DNA of 64,000 bases from Tenuifilum sp040752515 (GTDB lineage Bacteria; Bacteroidota; Bacteroidia; Bacteroidales; Tenuifilaceae), in assembly GCA_040752515.1 (NCBI GenBank), contig JBFMGQ010000001.1, positions 161,627-225,626 of the forward strand, given 5' to 3'. Position numbers and translations under genes: made by a program. The notes under the pieces are model-generated. The model was given only the letters and a program-made list of their open reading frames with translations. It did not search any database and was not told the DNA's origin. Positions 44,527-53,373 of this stretch are shown here, piece by piece. Numbering within the stretch: the first letter of the stretch is position 1; each line of letters opens with the position of its first letter.

Positions 44527-45021
44527 ATGAATATCAGAAATGTAGCAAATCTTTTTGTTTTACTTTTCCTGATTTGGTTGCTGCTCACCGGAACCTTTGA
44601 ACTCACAAGTTTAGTAATGGGGCTGGTGCTTGCAGGGGCTCTTGCCCTAATTTTTGGCAAGAACAGCAGCGTTTTTGGGAAACTGCGCTTTACACCAAAG
44701 ATGTTGGTCTACTCACTAATCTACCTATTTGTGCTTGGTTGGGAGATTGTGAAATCGAACATCGACGTGGCGCTAAGGGTTATCAACCCCAGGCTTCCTA
44801 TTAATCCGGGAATTGTAAAAATCAAAACGCGGCTAAAATCGCCCATGGGGCGTATGATTCTGGCCAACTCCATCACCCTAACGCCGGGTACGCTTACCAT
44901 CGACATGAAAGACGATGAGCTCTACATCCACTGGATTGATGTGAAAACGCTGGATGCCGAAAAGGCTAGCCAGGAAATTCTGGGAAAATTTGAAAACCTA
45001 CTGGAGGTAATATATGGTTAA
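44527..45021 (+). CDS. mrpE: Mrp/Mnh-type Na+/H+ antiporter subunit E
   Basis: The 164-residue protein has two N-terminal membrane segments and the MnhE signature ANSITLTPGTLTID (about residues 117-130). In Mrp antiporters and Mbh-type hydrogenases, subunit E stabilises the cation-translocation module. It is the first gene of the operon, starting about 200 nt from the divergent FNR-type regulator, and overlaps the next gene by 8 nt. Confidence 0.93.
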   Translation: MNIRNVANLFVLLFLIWLLLTGTFELTSLVMGLVLAGALALIFGKNSSVFGKLRFTPKMLVYSLIYLFVLGWEIVKSNIDVALRVINPRLPINPGIVKIKTRLKSPMGRMILANSITLTPGTLTIDMKDDELYIHWIDVKTLDAEKASQEILGKFENLLEVIYG

Positions 45022-45274
45022 CACCATTCTGTTTGTTGCAGGTGTGTTCATGGCTTTGGGCATCCTGCTGGCGTTGTTCCGTTTTATTAAGGGACCCGAC
45101 ATTACCGACCGAACCATCGCCTTTGATGTGATGACCGTGGCATCAATTACAGTGATTGCGCTGATTGCTCACTTTGCCGGCCGCATTATCTACCTTGATG
45201 TGGCTCTGGTTTACGGATTGCTAAGCTTTTTGAGTGTTGTTGCTATTGGTAGGTATATCGAAAGGGGATTGTAA
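45014..45274 (+). CDS. mrpF: Mrp/Mnh-type antiporter subunit F
   Basis: The 86-residue membrane protein has three hydrophobic segments and the MnhF motif RFIKGPDITDRTIAFDV (about 23-39). It corresponds to MbhB of membrane-bound hydrogenases. Its ends overlap both neighbours, showing tight translational coupling. Confidence 0.93.
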   Translation: MVNTILFVAGVFMALGILLALFRFIKGPDITDRTIAFDVMTVASITVIALIAHFAGRIIYLDVALVYGLLSFLSVVAIGRYIERGL

Positions 45275-45615
45275 TGGAAATACGCGAAATAATAGGAGCA
45301 TCGGTAACCCTGGTGGGTTCCATCTTCATCTTTCTGGGAGGCCTTGGCATAGTTCGTATGCCCGACCTATTCAACCGTATTCAGGCTGGGACCAAGGCAT
45401 CAACACTGGGCACCATACTCAGCCTAATTGGATTGGGTATAATAAATCCTGCATGGATATGGAAATTGCTGGTCATCGTTTTCTTTGTCCTCATCACCAA
45501 CCCTGTATCGTCGAATGTAATTTCGAGGGCAGCTCACTTCAGGGGCACTAAGATGACCGATAAAACCGTTGCTGACCTCTTGGAGGAAAGCCAAAATAAA
45601 ACAAAGGAGGAATAG
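45274..45615 (+). CDS. mrpG: Mrp/Mnh-type antiporter subunit G
   Basis: The 113-residue protein has three membrane segments, with the MnhG motif GGLGIVRMPDLFNRIQAGTKAST (about 22-44), interrupted here only for description. It corresponds to MbhC. Its start overlaps the mrpF stop by one base, and it is followed after 2 nt by the DUF4040 gene. Confidence 0.92.
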   Translation: MEIREIIGASVTLVGSIFIFLGGLGIVRMPDLFNRIQAGTKASTLGTILSLIGLGIINPAWIWKLLVIVFFVLITNPVSSNVISRAAHFRGTKMTDKTVADLLEESQNKTKEE

Positions 45616-45617
45616 CT

Positions 45618-45860
45618 ATGAGCATCCTACTGGCAATATTTTTAGGCTTGGCAATACTAGTATTGGCCATTACAGCCATTTACCATAAGAACACCAAGGT
45701 GGCCATCATAGCCACAGGTGCGGTGGGGCTTTTTGCATCAGTACTATACCTTTTGCTTGCAGCCCCCGATGTAGCTTTAACCGAAGCATCGATTGGTAGT
45801 GGCTTATCGACAATTATCTTTTTTTACGTGTTAAACAAAATCCGACAATCAAATGATTAA
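45618..45860 (+). CDS. DUF4040 membrane subunit (MbhD / MrpB N-terminal-like)
   Basis: The 80-residue protein has three membrane segments and the signature AAPDVALTEASIGSGL (about 49-64) of MbhD and of the corresponding domain in MrpA. In Mrp antiporters this domain is usually fused to MrpA; here it is a separate small protein, as in archaeal membrane-bound hydrogenase operons. It overlaps the next gene by 8 nt. Confidence 0.88.
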   Translation: MSILLAIFLGLAILVLAITAIYHKNTKVAIIATGAVGLFASVLYLLLAAPDVALTEASIGSGLSTIIFFYVLNKIRQSND

Positions 45861-46554
45861 GAAAGGATTGTTACTGATAATGCTGGTTGGATTTGTTGCT
45901 GTAATCAGCAGCTTGCTAATCAGCTTTACCGGAAGTAACGAGCTAAATCCCTTAGCCCGCTACTACGCCGAGAAAGGTCCAACCGAGGTGGGCGCAGCCA
46001 ACCTGGTAACCGCTGTTGTGGTTACCTATCGTGGATTCGACACCCTTGGTGAGGTTACCATTCTGTTTATTGCTGCCGCCATAGTAGGTTTCTTCCTAAA
46101 AACCATGAATGCCGACACCAACAGGCCTTTAAGGTTAAGGGAAACCAGCGAAATACTGGAAACGGCTTCCACTCTACTTGTCCCGACCATTTTCATGCTT
46201 GGAGTTTACATATTTGTAAATGGTCACCTTACCCCTGGCGGTGGATTTCAGGGCGGTGCAGTAATTGCAACCGGAGTGATGATGATAATTCTAGCGCGGC
46301 CGGCATCACAGTTTAACCATAAGCTGATTTCGGTACTTGAGTCCATTTCGGGTGTTGGATTTGTGGTTATGGGAGTACTTGGCCTTGTTCTGGCAAGCGG
46401 ATTTTTAAACAATGCATTTTTGCCACTCGGCAAACTTGGCAGCCTTTTGAGTGCAGGAGCCATTCCTATAATTTATGTATTCATCGGCATTAAGGTTGGC
46501 TCAGAGCTGACTAGCATACTCGATTCACTAAAGGAAAACCAAAACGAAATTTAA
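45853..46554 (+). CDS. mrpB: MbhE-MbhF/MrpB fusion antiporter subunit
   Basis: The 233-residue protein joins an MbhE-like part (about 1-90, with VTYRGFDTLGEVTILFIAA) to a full MnhB domain (about 95-230, with GHLTPGGGFQGGAVIATGVM). In Pyrococcus Mbh these are separate subunits E and F; in Mrp the first is the tail of MrpA. The fused form indicates intermediate gene organisation. It should be an entirely membrane-embedded part of the cation channel. Confidence 0.9.
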   Translation: MIKKGLLLIMLVGFVAVISSLLISFTGSNELNPLARYYAEKGPTEVGAANLVTAVVVTYRGFDTLGEVTILFIAAAIVGFFLKTMNADTNRPLRLRETSEILETASTLLVPTIFMLGVYIFVNGHLTPGGGFQGGAVIATGVMMIILARPASQFNHKLISVLESISGVGFVVMGVLGLVLASGFLNNAFLPLGKLGSLLSAGAIPIIYVFIGIKVGSELTSILDSLKENQNEI

Positions 46555-46556
46555 CT

Positions 46557-46931
46557 ATGGCTCAACATCTTACACTCGAGTTCATTGCCATGTTAATAGG
46601 CTTTATGCTCATTACATTAGGCTTATGGGGTATGATAACCCAAAAAAATCTGATAAAGCTTGTGATTGGCTTTAGCCTGTTCGATACCGGTCTTAACATA
46701 GTGATTGTTAGCATGGCGTATGTGAGAAACAGCACTGCACCAATTATCGACAAGGCTGTTGATGTATCGCAGGCAGCAAGCAAGATTGCCGATCCCGTGC
46801 CGCAGGCACTTGTTCTCACCTCAATAGTAATCGGACTGGGTGTAACAGCCCTTATGCTTGCATACGTTCTGCGAATGTATAGGGAGAAAAAATCACTTGA
46901 TATAAACTCATACACTGACTTGAGATGGTAA
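46557..46931 (+). CDS. mrpC: Mrp/Mnh-type antiporter subunit C (NuoK-like)
   Basis: The 124-residue protein has three membrane segments in the NuoK/MnhC fold (LTLEFIAMLIGFMLITLG, KLVIGFSLFDTGLNIVIV, then LVLTSIVIGLGVTALMLAY). MrpC corresponds to MbhG and NuoK of complex I. It overlaps the fused antiporter gene by 7 nt. Confidence 0.92.
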   Translation: MAQHLTLEFIAMLIGFMLITLGLWGMITQKNLIKLVIGFSLFDTGLNIVIVSMAYVRNSTAPIIDKAVDVSQAASKIADPVPQALVLTSIVIGLGVTALMLAYVLRMYREKKSLDINSYTDLRW

Positions 46932-49900
46932 ACCCAATACATATAGTTTCCATTGCGCTGGGAGTAGCCTTTGCGCTTGGATTTTTAGGGAAAAGGGAAA
47001 AACTTGCCCTTGGAATTGTTTACACTGCCCTAGCAGCCATGGTTGCCATATCGGCAAGTTGGTTTAGCCATTTCTGGGGCAATATAAACGAACCTGTCCA
47101 GATTTTTACCGGAGGCTTTAAACCCCCTTTTGCCATTAATCTGCAAATGGGTTTAGCCGAATCGGTATTTACGCTTCTTATAAATACTGCAGGCCTACTT
47201 GGAGCCATATACCTGACCAACGAACTAGTTAATGCAGGTAAAAATATGATGATAGTATTCCTGGTTCTGGTATTAGGCTTAAATGTTATGGTCATGACCC
47301 GCGACCTGTTTAACCTGTTTGTATTCATGGAGATACAGAGCATTGCCATTGCGGGTTTGGTTATTTTGAACCCCGACCGTAAATCAATTCCTGCAGGGTT
47401 TAAGTATGTTATTGCCACTGGGCTAATTTCAAGCCTGTTGCTACTGGGAACAGTTTTCATTTACTACTTTGGTGGCACACTAAATATTGATTTCATAAGT
47501 CAGGAATCGCTTTTATATGTTAAAGGTGGTTCAGTAGCCATTTTCCTCGTATTGCTTTCTATTGTTCTGGAACTAAAGCCATTCCCAGCCAATGGTTGGG
47601 CACTGGATGTTTATGAAGGGGCACACCCTGGTATTGGCGCTTTAATTTCCGCAGCATCGGCTACGGCAGGAATTTTTGTACTGGACAAGCTAATGGTATT
47701 TGGGAACTTTACCTTTTTCAATGCCATTAGCATAATAGGAGCCATAACCTTTTTGGCATCGAACCTGCTTGGGATAAAACAGGAAAATACCCGTAGGTTA
47801 TTGGGCTATTCATCGGTAGGGCAAATTGGCCTAATTATGGCCATAATAGGCTTAAAGCCTTACCTTGGCGAGAATACTAAATTCATCGCTTTGGCAATTT
47901 TAGTATCGCATTACCTGGCTAAAGCCGGATTATTCTGGCTCGCAGGAATAGTGAATGCCGATAAGTTGAAGGATTGGGGAGCCATTAGAGGGCATCGAAT
48001 CTACCTTTTCCTGATGGGAACCTTTATTTTTACACTAGTTGGCTTTCCGCCATTCCCATCGTTTTTTGGGAAATGGCAACTGGTAATGCAACTGGCAAGT
48101 AATCACCATTTCTGGTTGTTAGCCACAATACTTATTGGGTCTTTCTTTGAGGGTGTTTACCTGTTCCGTTGGTTGGGATACGCTATTAAATGGGATGAAG
48201 TTGAACAGAAATACCCTAAAATTAAGCTACATCAATTTATACCCGTTGCTATTTTTGCCGTTCTGACCTATGTCTTTGGGTTTTACTTTGGAGAGCAAAT
48301 AGGATACAAATCCACCTTTATATATATAGCTACTGCTTTCATTGCACTCCTTTATCTCGTTGATTTTTTACCGGTTTACATCAAGAACACGCTATCCATA
48401 GCGGCCATGGGATTTTACCTGTACACAAATCTGAATAGCTATCAATCTTACTATCTTATTTTCTTTGCAATATTTGTAATTGGTGGCATAATTACTTTAC
48501 TAGCTGGCTATACCTTTAAGGGTAAACGAACGGGATTTTATCCGCTTGTAATGATGATGTTTGCGGGGCTAATAGGATTGCTGGAGGCAAGAACTACTCT
48601 GGAATTCTTTTTTGCATGGGAACTAATGACAGCCGGTTCGTACTTCCTGATTATCCGTGGTAAAAAATCGATGGAGCATGCATTAAGCTATATTCTTTTC
48701 TCGGTTGGAGGCGCTTACCTGATTCTAAGCGGCTTTGGCATTGCACAAATTGGCCATGCTGTAATGGGGCTTGATATTCTAAAGGATGTTCACTACTATG
48801 CGCCCATTGCTTTCACGCTAATGGCAATTGGTTTCATGACCAAATTGGCATCAATAGGACTTCACATATGGTTGCCTGGCGCACACGCCGAGGCCGAGGC
48901 CGATGTATCGCCAATGGTTTCAGCAATTCTTTTGAAAGCTGGGGTTTTAGGCTTGGTAATGCTATTCCTTAGCATGGGGCCTCAAAAACTATTTGGCATT
49001 GACGTTCTTTATGTGCTAAGCTGGGTAGGCGCACTTACCGCGCTAATGGGTAACATGATGGCCGCTTTTCAGGAGGATGCCAAGCGATTACTGGCATATT
49101 CCAGTATAGGGTTTTTAGGTTACGCTCTTTTCGGTTTATCGATGATGTCGCACCTTGGCTGGTTAGCTGCGCTTGCATTGGTAATCATGCACTTCCTTTT
49201 CAAAGCATTACTCTTCTTGGCAATAGGTGGTGTAGTAATGCGAACAAAGACAAAGTACATGTACCAGATGGGTGGGCTTATAAAGAAGATGCCTTTTACC
49301 TTCATATCTGTTCTAATAGGAATTATAGTTATTGCAGGCGTACCACCGCTAACCGGATTTGGTGGCAAATGGATAATGTACAATGCCATAATGGAAAAAG
49401 AATGGTTCTTCCAAGCGGGTATTGTATTCTTTGCCGGTGTAATTGCATTTCTTTACTGCTTCCGACTTATACACACCATATTTTTAGGACAACTGAAAGA
49501 TGAACATCGCATGTTAAAGGAAGCACCTTTCTGGATGCTCTTCCCACAGTATATCATTCTCATTATAGTATTTGTGCTTTCGGCGTTGCCCAATTCACTA
49601 CTAAAACCCATTGGTGAGATTCTGATGCCTTACTTTCCGGCAGGTGCGCTTGAATGGCATGGCCAGCTTGCGCTTAGCGCATACGGTTACTGGAACGGTA
49701 AACTAATCATGGTGATAGTAATCGGAATTTTTGCCTCAGTCTTTACATGGCTTTACATTATCAACCGCAAGGCTCAAAAGGTAGGACAGTTCAACATTGT
49801 ATATGCTGCCGAAAGGCCATCGCGTCCGGAAACAACACATTTTGCCTATAACTTTTTTGCCCCTTACCGCAAAGCACTTGGATTTCTGGTAACACCGGGC

Positions 49901-50050
49901 ATAACCAATTTCTGGGATGCTGTTAGCGATGGCGCACATGCCATAGCCGATAAAGTTCGTAGCATTTACAACGGAAACGGACAAACATATCTGGCACATA
50001 TTATTGCCTATGTGGTAATTATTTATGTTCTAATCAACGGAGGATTTTAG
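46925..50050 (+). CDS. Tandem fusion of two MrpD/NuoLMN-type proton-pumping subunits
   Basis: At 1041 residues this is twice the length of a MrpD/NuoM/MbhH subunit and contains two complete antiporter modules. Module 1 (about 1-480) has the TM5 Glu136 (FVFMEIQ), the TM7 Lys218 (ELKPFPANGW), Lys333 (HYLAKAG) and Lys383 (FFGKW). Its TM8 lysine is replaced: the segment reads ISAASATAGIF. Module 2 (about 500-1041) has Glu566 (FFFAWELM), Lys640 (MTKLAS), Lys671 (ILLKAG) and the GFGGKW lysine, that is, a full set, and carries the long C-terminal extension of MbhH/HyfB-type subunits. Each module should carry one ion-translocation path. The reading frame is continuous with no stop or frameshift at the junction. 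Confidence 0.92.
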   Translation: MVNPIHIVSIALGVAFALGFLGKREKLALGIVYTALAAMVAISASWFSHFWGNINEPVQIFTGGFKPPFAINLQMGLAESVFTLLINTAGLLGAIYLTNELVNAGKNMMIVFLVLVLGLNVMVMTRDLFNLFVFMEIQSIAIAGLVILNPDRKSIPAGFKYVIATGLISSLLLLGTVFIYYFGGTLNIDFISQESLLYVKGGSVAIFLVLLSIVLELKPFPANGWALDVYEGAHPGIGALISAASATAGIFVLDKLMVFGNFTFFNAISIIGAITFLASNLLGIKQENTRRLLGYSSVGQIGLIMAIIGLKPYLGENTKFIALAILVSHYLAKAGLFWLAGIVNADKLKDWGAIRGHRIYLFLMGTFIFTLVGFPPFPSFFGKWQLVMQLASNHHFWLLATILIGSFFEGVYLFRWLGYAIKWDEVEQKYPKIKLHQFIPVAIFAVLTYVFGFYFGEQIGYKSTFIYIATAFIALLYLVDFLPVYIKNTLSIAAMGFYLYTNLNSYQSYYLIFFAIFVIGGIITLLAGYTFKGKRTGFYPLVMMMFAGLIGLLEARTTLEFFFAWELMTAGSYFLIIRGKKSMEHALSYILFSVGGAYLILSGFGIAQIGHAVMGLDILKDVHYYAPIAFTLMAIGFMTKLASIGLHIWLPGAHAEAEADVSPMVSAILLKAGVLGLVMLFLSMGPQKLFGIDVLYVLSWVGALTALMGNMMAAFQEDAKRLLAYSSIGFLGYALFGLSMMSHLGWLAALALVIMHFLFKALLFLAIGGVVMRTKTKYMYQMGGLIKKMPFTFISVLIGIIVIAGVPPLTGFGGKWIMYNAIMEKEWFFQAGIVFFAGVIAFLYCFRLIHTIFLGQLKDEHRMLKEAPFWMLFPQYIILIIVFVLSALPNSLLKPIGEILMPYFPAGALEWHGQLALSAYGYWNGKLIMVIVIGIFASVFTWLYIINRKAQKVGQFNIVYAAERPSRPETTHFAYNFFAPYRKALGFLVTPGITNFWDAVSDGAHAIADKVRSIYNGNGQTYLAHIIAYVVIIYVLINGGF

Positions 50051-50956
50051 ATGCAATTTGAACTAAAACATATTGCTTACGGGTTGCTTACTCTGTTCAT
50101 TGTTTTGAACTATGGGTTAATCCTTCAGGGTATTATGCCCAAAATTGCAGCCCGGGTTGGCCGAAGGTATGGAATTCGGTGGTATCAACCTTACATCGAC
50201 ATCATCAAAAACCATGCAAAGCGCAGTAAGATAACCCATGGGATAATGTACTACTTGGGGCCTGTATTCAGGCTTTCGGGAGGTATTGGGTTACTTATGT
50301 TTATGCCTGTTATTTTTGGCTCACCCTATTTTGGCAACTTCTCCTTTGCTGGTGACCTAACACTTGTGCTTTACTTTCAGTTTTTTGGTGTACTGGGTAT
50401 GGCTCTTGGCGCAGGTGAAAGCGGGCATCCACATTCGGCTATTGGTGTATCTAGAGGGTTATCGCAGGTTACAGCCCTTGAGTTGCCATTAACGCTGGGT
50501 GTAATTTCTATTGCCATGCAATACGGCACGCTAAGAATTGCCGATATAGTTGCAGCCCAACAGGGAGGAATCATGAACTGGACAATATTTACCAATCCAT
50601 TTGCTGGAGCTGCATTGATGCTGTCGTTCCTGGGTTCAATGGGGCGTGCACCATTCGATGTTGTTCTTGCTCCGCAGGAAATCCCCATAGGACCTCCCAC
50701 CGAATACCACTCGGGATTTTTGGGAGTACTCCAGCTTAACCGTGCTATTTTTCCTGTAGCTAAGCTAATACTTTTCATGAATCTGCTTTACGGGGGTGCA
50801 ACCAGCTGGCCTGAACTTTTCATTAAAACCTTTTTCATCTACCTATGGTCGGTATTTGTTGGGGTTGCATTTCCGCGCTTCAGGGTTGACCAAAGCGTTC
50901 GCTGGTTCCTGGGCGTTCCGCTACTTTTTGGAATTATTGCCATTCTTTTAATCTGA
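50051..50956 (+). CDS. NuoH/MbhM-like membrane subunit
   Basis: The 301-residue protein has about eight membrane segments. It belongs to the NuoH/HyfC/MbhM family, which anchors the peripheral arm and forms the electron-to-ion coupling chamber. Motifs include GRRYGIRWYQPYIDIIKNHAK, ALGAGESGHPHSAIG, GRAPFDVVLAPQEI and GPPTEYHSGF, the loop with conserved acidic residues. It starts directly after the stop of the double antiporter gene. It is closer to the Mbh/Ech type than to complex I NuoH in length. Confidence 0.93.
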   Translation: MQFELKHIAYGLLTLFIVLNYGLILQGIMPKIAARVGRRYGIRWYQPYIDIIKNHAKRSKITHGIMYYLGPVFRLSGGIGLLMFMPVIFGSPYFGNFSFAGDLTLVLYFQFFGVLGMALGAGESGHPHSAIGVSRGLSQVTALELPLTLGVISIAMQYGTLRIADIVAAQQGGIMNWTIFTNPFAGAALMLSFLGSMGRAPFDVVLAPQEIPIGPPTEYHSGFLGVLQLNRAIFPVAKLILFMNLLYGGATSWPELFIKTFFIYLWSVFVGVAFPRFRVDQSVRWFLGVPLLFGIIAILLI

Positions 50957-50984
50957 TTTTGAAATAAGTAATATCACTATAACC

Positions 50985-51626
50985 ATGAGTAAAAGTGATT
51001 TAGAGAAAAGGACTGTAATGTCGCCCGATGGGGAGCCGATAGAGATTAATCCGCTTCAGGATTACTTTTGCGACGCGCGTCCAAAAGTCCATGAACCAGT
51101 TCTTCCTATCTTTGAAAAATTTCTGAACTGGGCCCGTTCCGAATCGTTATGGGTGTTAGGGTTTGGTACCGGTTGCGGTGCCATTGAGATGCGTCCGCTC
51201 ATGACCCCTCGGTTTGATGCCTACCGTTTTGGTATTCAATGGCGTCCCACACCCCGCCAATCATCGGTTTTTATTATTTCGGGATACCTCTCGGTAAAAA
51301 CCCTTAAAAGGGTTATCCGAAGCTACGAGCAAATGCAAAATCCTAAGTTTGTAATTGCTCTGGGTAGCTGCACCATTAATGGGGGCATGTACTGGGATAG
51401 CTATAATACCATAAAAAGGCTCGACCACTACTTACCGGTTGATGTTTACATTGCTGGCTGCATGCCACGCCCCGAAGCCATTCTGGCAGGATTTGAAAAA
51501 CTTAAAGAGCTTATTCGCCAAGGAAAAGGTGAAGGCGCCAACCTCTACGCCCAGAACTTCGACTGGTATAAGGCTAACCAGAAAAAAATAATCAAAGATT
51601 GGGATATGCCCGATTATAACTGGTAA
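50985..51626 (+). CDS. NuoB/MbhJ-like iron-sulfur subunit with an incomplete cluster motif
   Basis: The 213-residue protein is the NuoB/MbhJ homologue that holds the terminal [4Fe-4S] cluster next to the NuoD-like subunit. Cys64 (GFGTGCGAIEM), Cys129 (LGSCTINGG) and Cys159 (AGCMPRPE) are present. The position that makes the tandem CC of complex I is Gly65, and the alternative CxxC of hydrogenases is GTGC. One of the four usual ligands is therefore missing. The C-terminal helix with LAGFEKLKELI is normal. It is an internal gene of the operon, 28 nt after the NuoH-like gene. Confidence 0.92.
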   Translation: MSKSDLEKRTVMSPDGEPIEINPLQDYFCDARPKVHEPVLPIFEKFLNWARSESLWVLGFGTGCGAIEMRPLMTPRFDAYRFGIQWRPTPRQSSVFIISGYLSVKTLKRVIRSYEQMQNPKFVIALGSCTINGGMYWDSYNTIKRLDHYLPVDVYIAGCMPRPEAILAGFEKLKELIRQGKGEGANLYAQNFDWYKANQKKIIKDWDMPDYNW

Positions 51627-51631
51627 AAACT

Positions 51632-52168
51632 ATGATCATGAACACACCGCTCGATAATATAAAAACCGTGTTCCCCAATGCCGATGTGTGGACCCAGCGC
51701 CAAGGGCTTTACCATATGAGCATACCAAAGGAACAGCTGGTAGCACTGGTAACCCACCTCAAGGAAGTGGAAGGCTACTTACACTTGGTTCAACTTACTG
51801 CTGTTGATTGGATTGAAAAAAATCAGTTCCAACTCACCTATATCCTGAACAATCCCATCAAAAAGATTGATGTAATGGTAAAAACATTTATCCCCAGGGA
51901 TAATCCAACAATGGAAACCATTCATCACCTTTGGGAACAAGCAGCCACTTACCAGCGCGAACTTCGCGAAATGTTTGGCATTAATTTCCCTGGTAGTCCA
52001 AGGGTTGACAAACCCTTTATCCTTGAAGGCTGGGACGATATTCCCTCATACCGGCGCGACTTTGACACTAAAAAGTACGCCGAGGAAACTTACTTCCCCC
52101 GCCCGGGAAGAGAAACTAACGATCCAAAAGAGTACATGAAGAAAAAACTTTACCCCGATGAAATTTAA
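51632..52168 (+). CDS. NuoC/MbhK-like subunit (30-kDa family)
   Basis: The 178-residue protein has the complex I 30-kDa signature YQRELREMFGINFPGSPRVDKPF (about residues 110-132, written as the family motif ERE-D-FGI-F-G). It interacts with the NuoD-like subunit and helps position the catalytic arm. It lies 5 nt after the NuoB-like gene and overlaps the NuoD-like gene by 11 nt. Confidence 0.92.
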   Translation: MIMNTPLDNIKTVFPNADVWTQRQGLYHMSIPKEQLVALVTHLKEVEGYLHLVQLTAVDWIEKNQFQLTYILNNPIKKIDVMVKTFIPRDNPTMETIHHLWEQAATYQRELREMFGINFPGSPRVDKPFILEGWDDIPSYRRDFDTKKYAEETYFPRPGRETNDPKEYMKKKLYPDEI

Positions 52169-53351
52169 GGATATTTTTAAGATAAAGGAAGACCGCAGTC
52201 TTTACCCACCCCTTAACAGCGAGGGTAAAATAGATGTTGACCTGAGCTCACATAAATATGTAAAGTTGTGGCATGGTCCCCAGCACCCGGGTATCACGGG
52301 CAACATGTCGCTGGAACTCACCTTGCTGGGCGACGAGATTATGGACTGCGAAACCCATGTTGGATACCTTCACCGTGGTTTTGAGAAGTTGATGGAACGC
52401 CGCAAATGGATTCAATGTTTCCCAATTGTTTGCCGTATTACCGTACCGGAACCCGACTACAACGAGTACTGCTTTGCAGCTGGAGTTGAGGAATTGGCAG
52501 GCATTGAGATTCCCGAAACTGCCCAATGGCTCAGAACCTTAACGCTGGAAATGGCTCGCCTGCAAAGCTACCTGATGTGGATTGGAGGACAGGCAGGCTC
52601 GCTTGGAATGGGAATTGTTGGACAGTGGAGTAACTACTGTCGCGACTTGGTGCTCGACCGATTTGAGGAACTTACCGGAGGCCGCATTTACCACATGTAT
52701 ATCATTCCTGGTGGTGTTAGAGGCCTTTTACCCGATGGTTTTGAGAAACGCATGGAGGAAACCCTCAAAACCATAGAGGAGTTTATGGTTGATATTGATA
52801 AGGTAATGTTCAACAACGCGGTCTTCAAAAAACGTACTGTTGGCATGGGATATATCGACCCCAAATGGATATACCAGTTTGGCATTACAGGCCCCAACGC
52901 CCGTGCTGCCGGAATCCCCGATGATATTCGTAAAAAATACCCATACCTGAAGTACCCGGAGCTTGACTTTGAACCCATAGTAGGAAAGGATTCCGATATT
53001 TACACCCGTGCCGATGTTCGTCGTCGCGACCTGCTTCTTTCGGTTGACCTTATCCGTCAAATACTGGCCAAAATGCCCAAGAATGGCGATTTTAAGGCGC
53101 CTACACCAAACGTACTGCATTGGCAAATACCTGCAGGTGAAACTTTTATCCGTTCCGAGTGTACCCGAGGCGAGTTTGCCTATTACATCGTTTCCGATGG
53201 TAGTGAGTACCCCCGCCGCATTAACGTTCGCGGCCCCAGCTACACACATGCCGTTGCATTGCTGGAAAAGATGATAATCAATACCAACCTTGCCGATGTA
53301 GCTGGCCTTATGACCTCGTTACACACCTATCCACCTGAAATTGAAAGGTAA
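52158..53351 (+). CDS. NuoD/MbhL-like large subunit without [NiFe] ligands or quinone His
   Basis: The 397-residue protein is the 49-kDa/hydrogenase large-subunit homologue. GPQHPGITG (40-48) aligns with GPQHPSTHG of complex I, so the quinone-binding His is Thr47. YLHRGFEKLMERR follows, then QCFPIVCRI (86-94) where hydrogenases have the first CxxC; Cys87 and Cys92 have the wrong spacing. The C-terminal CxxC of hydrogenases is replaced by MTSLHTYPPEIER. The subunit should therefore be neither a hydrogenase nor a canonical quinone reductase, like Mbx/Ehr-type subunits. Start at 52158 overlaps the NuoC-like gene. Confidence 0.92.
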   Translation: MKFKDIFKIKEDRSLYPPLNSEGKIDVDLSSHKYVKLWHGPQHPGITGNMSLELTLLGDEIMDCETHVGYLHRGFEKLMERRKWIQCFPIVCRITVPEPDYNEYCFAAGVEELAGIEIPETAQWLRTLTLEMARLQSYLMWIGGQAGSLGMGIVGQWSNYCRDLVLDRFEELTGGRIYHMYIIPGGVRGLLPDGFEKRMEETLKTIEEFMVDIDKVMFNNAVFKKRTVGMGYIDPKWIYQFGITGPNARAAGIPDDIRKKYPYLKYPELDFEPIVGKDSDIYTRADVRRRDLLLSVDLIRQILAKMPKNGDFKAPTPNVLHWQIPAGETFIRSECTRGEFAYYIVSDGSEYPRRINVRGPSYTHAVALLEKMIINTNLADVAGLMTSLHTYPPEIER

Positions 53352-53373
53352 TTTATTGAAACGCAATCAAACT

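Noticed and set aside
50985..53351. NuoB/NuoD-like pair as a [NiFe] hydrogenase
   Set aside because: Neither CxxC motif that would bind nickel and iron is present in the large subunit, and the small subunit lacks the hydrogenase CxxC, so H2 chemistry is not supported.
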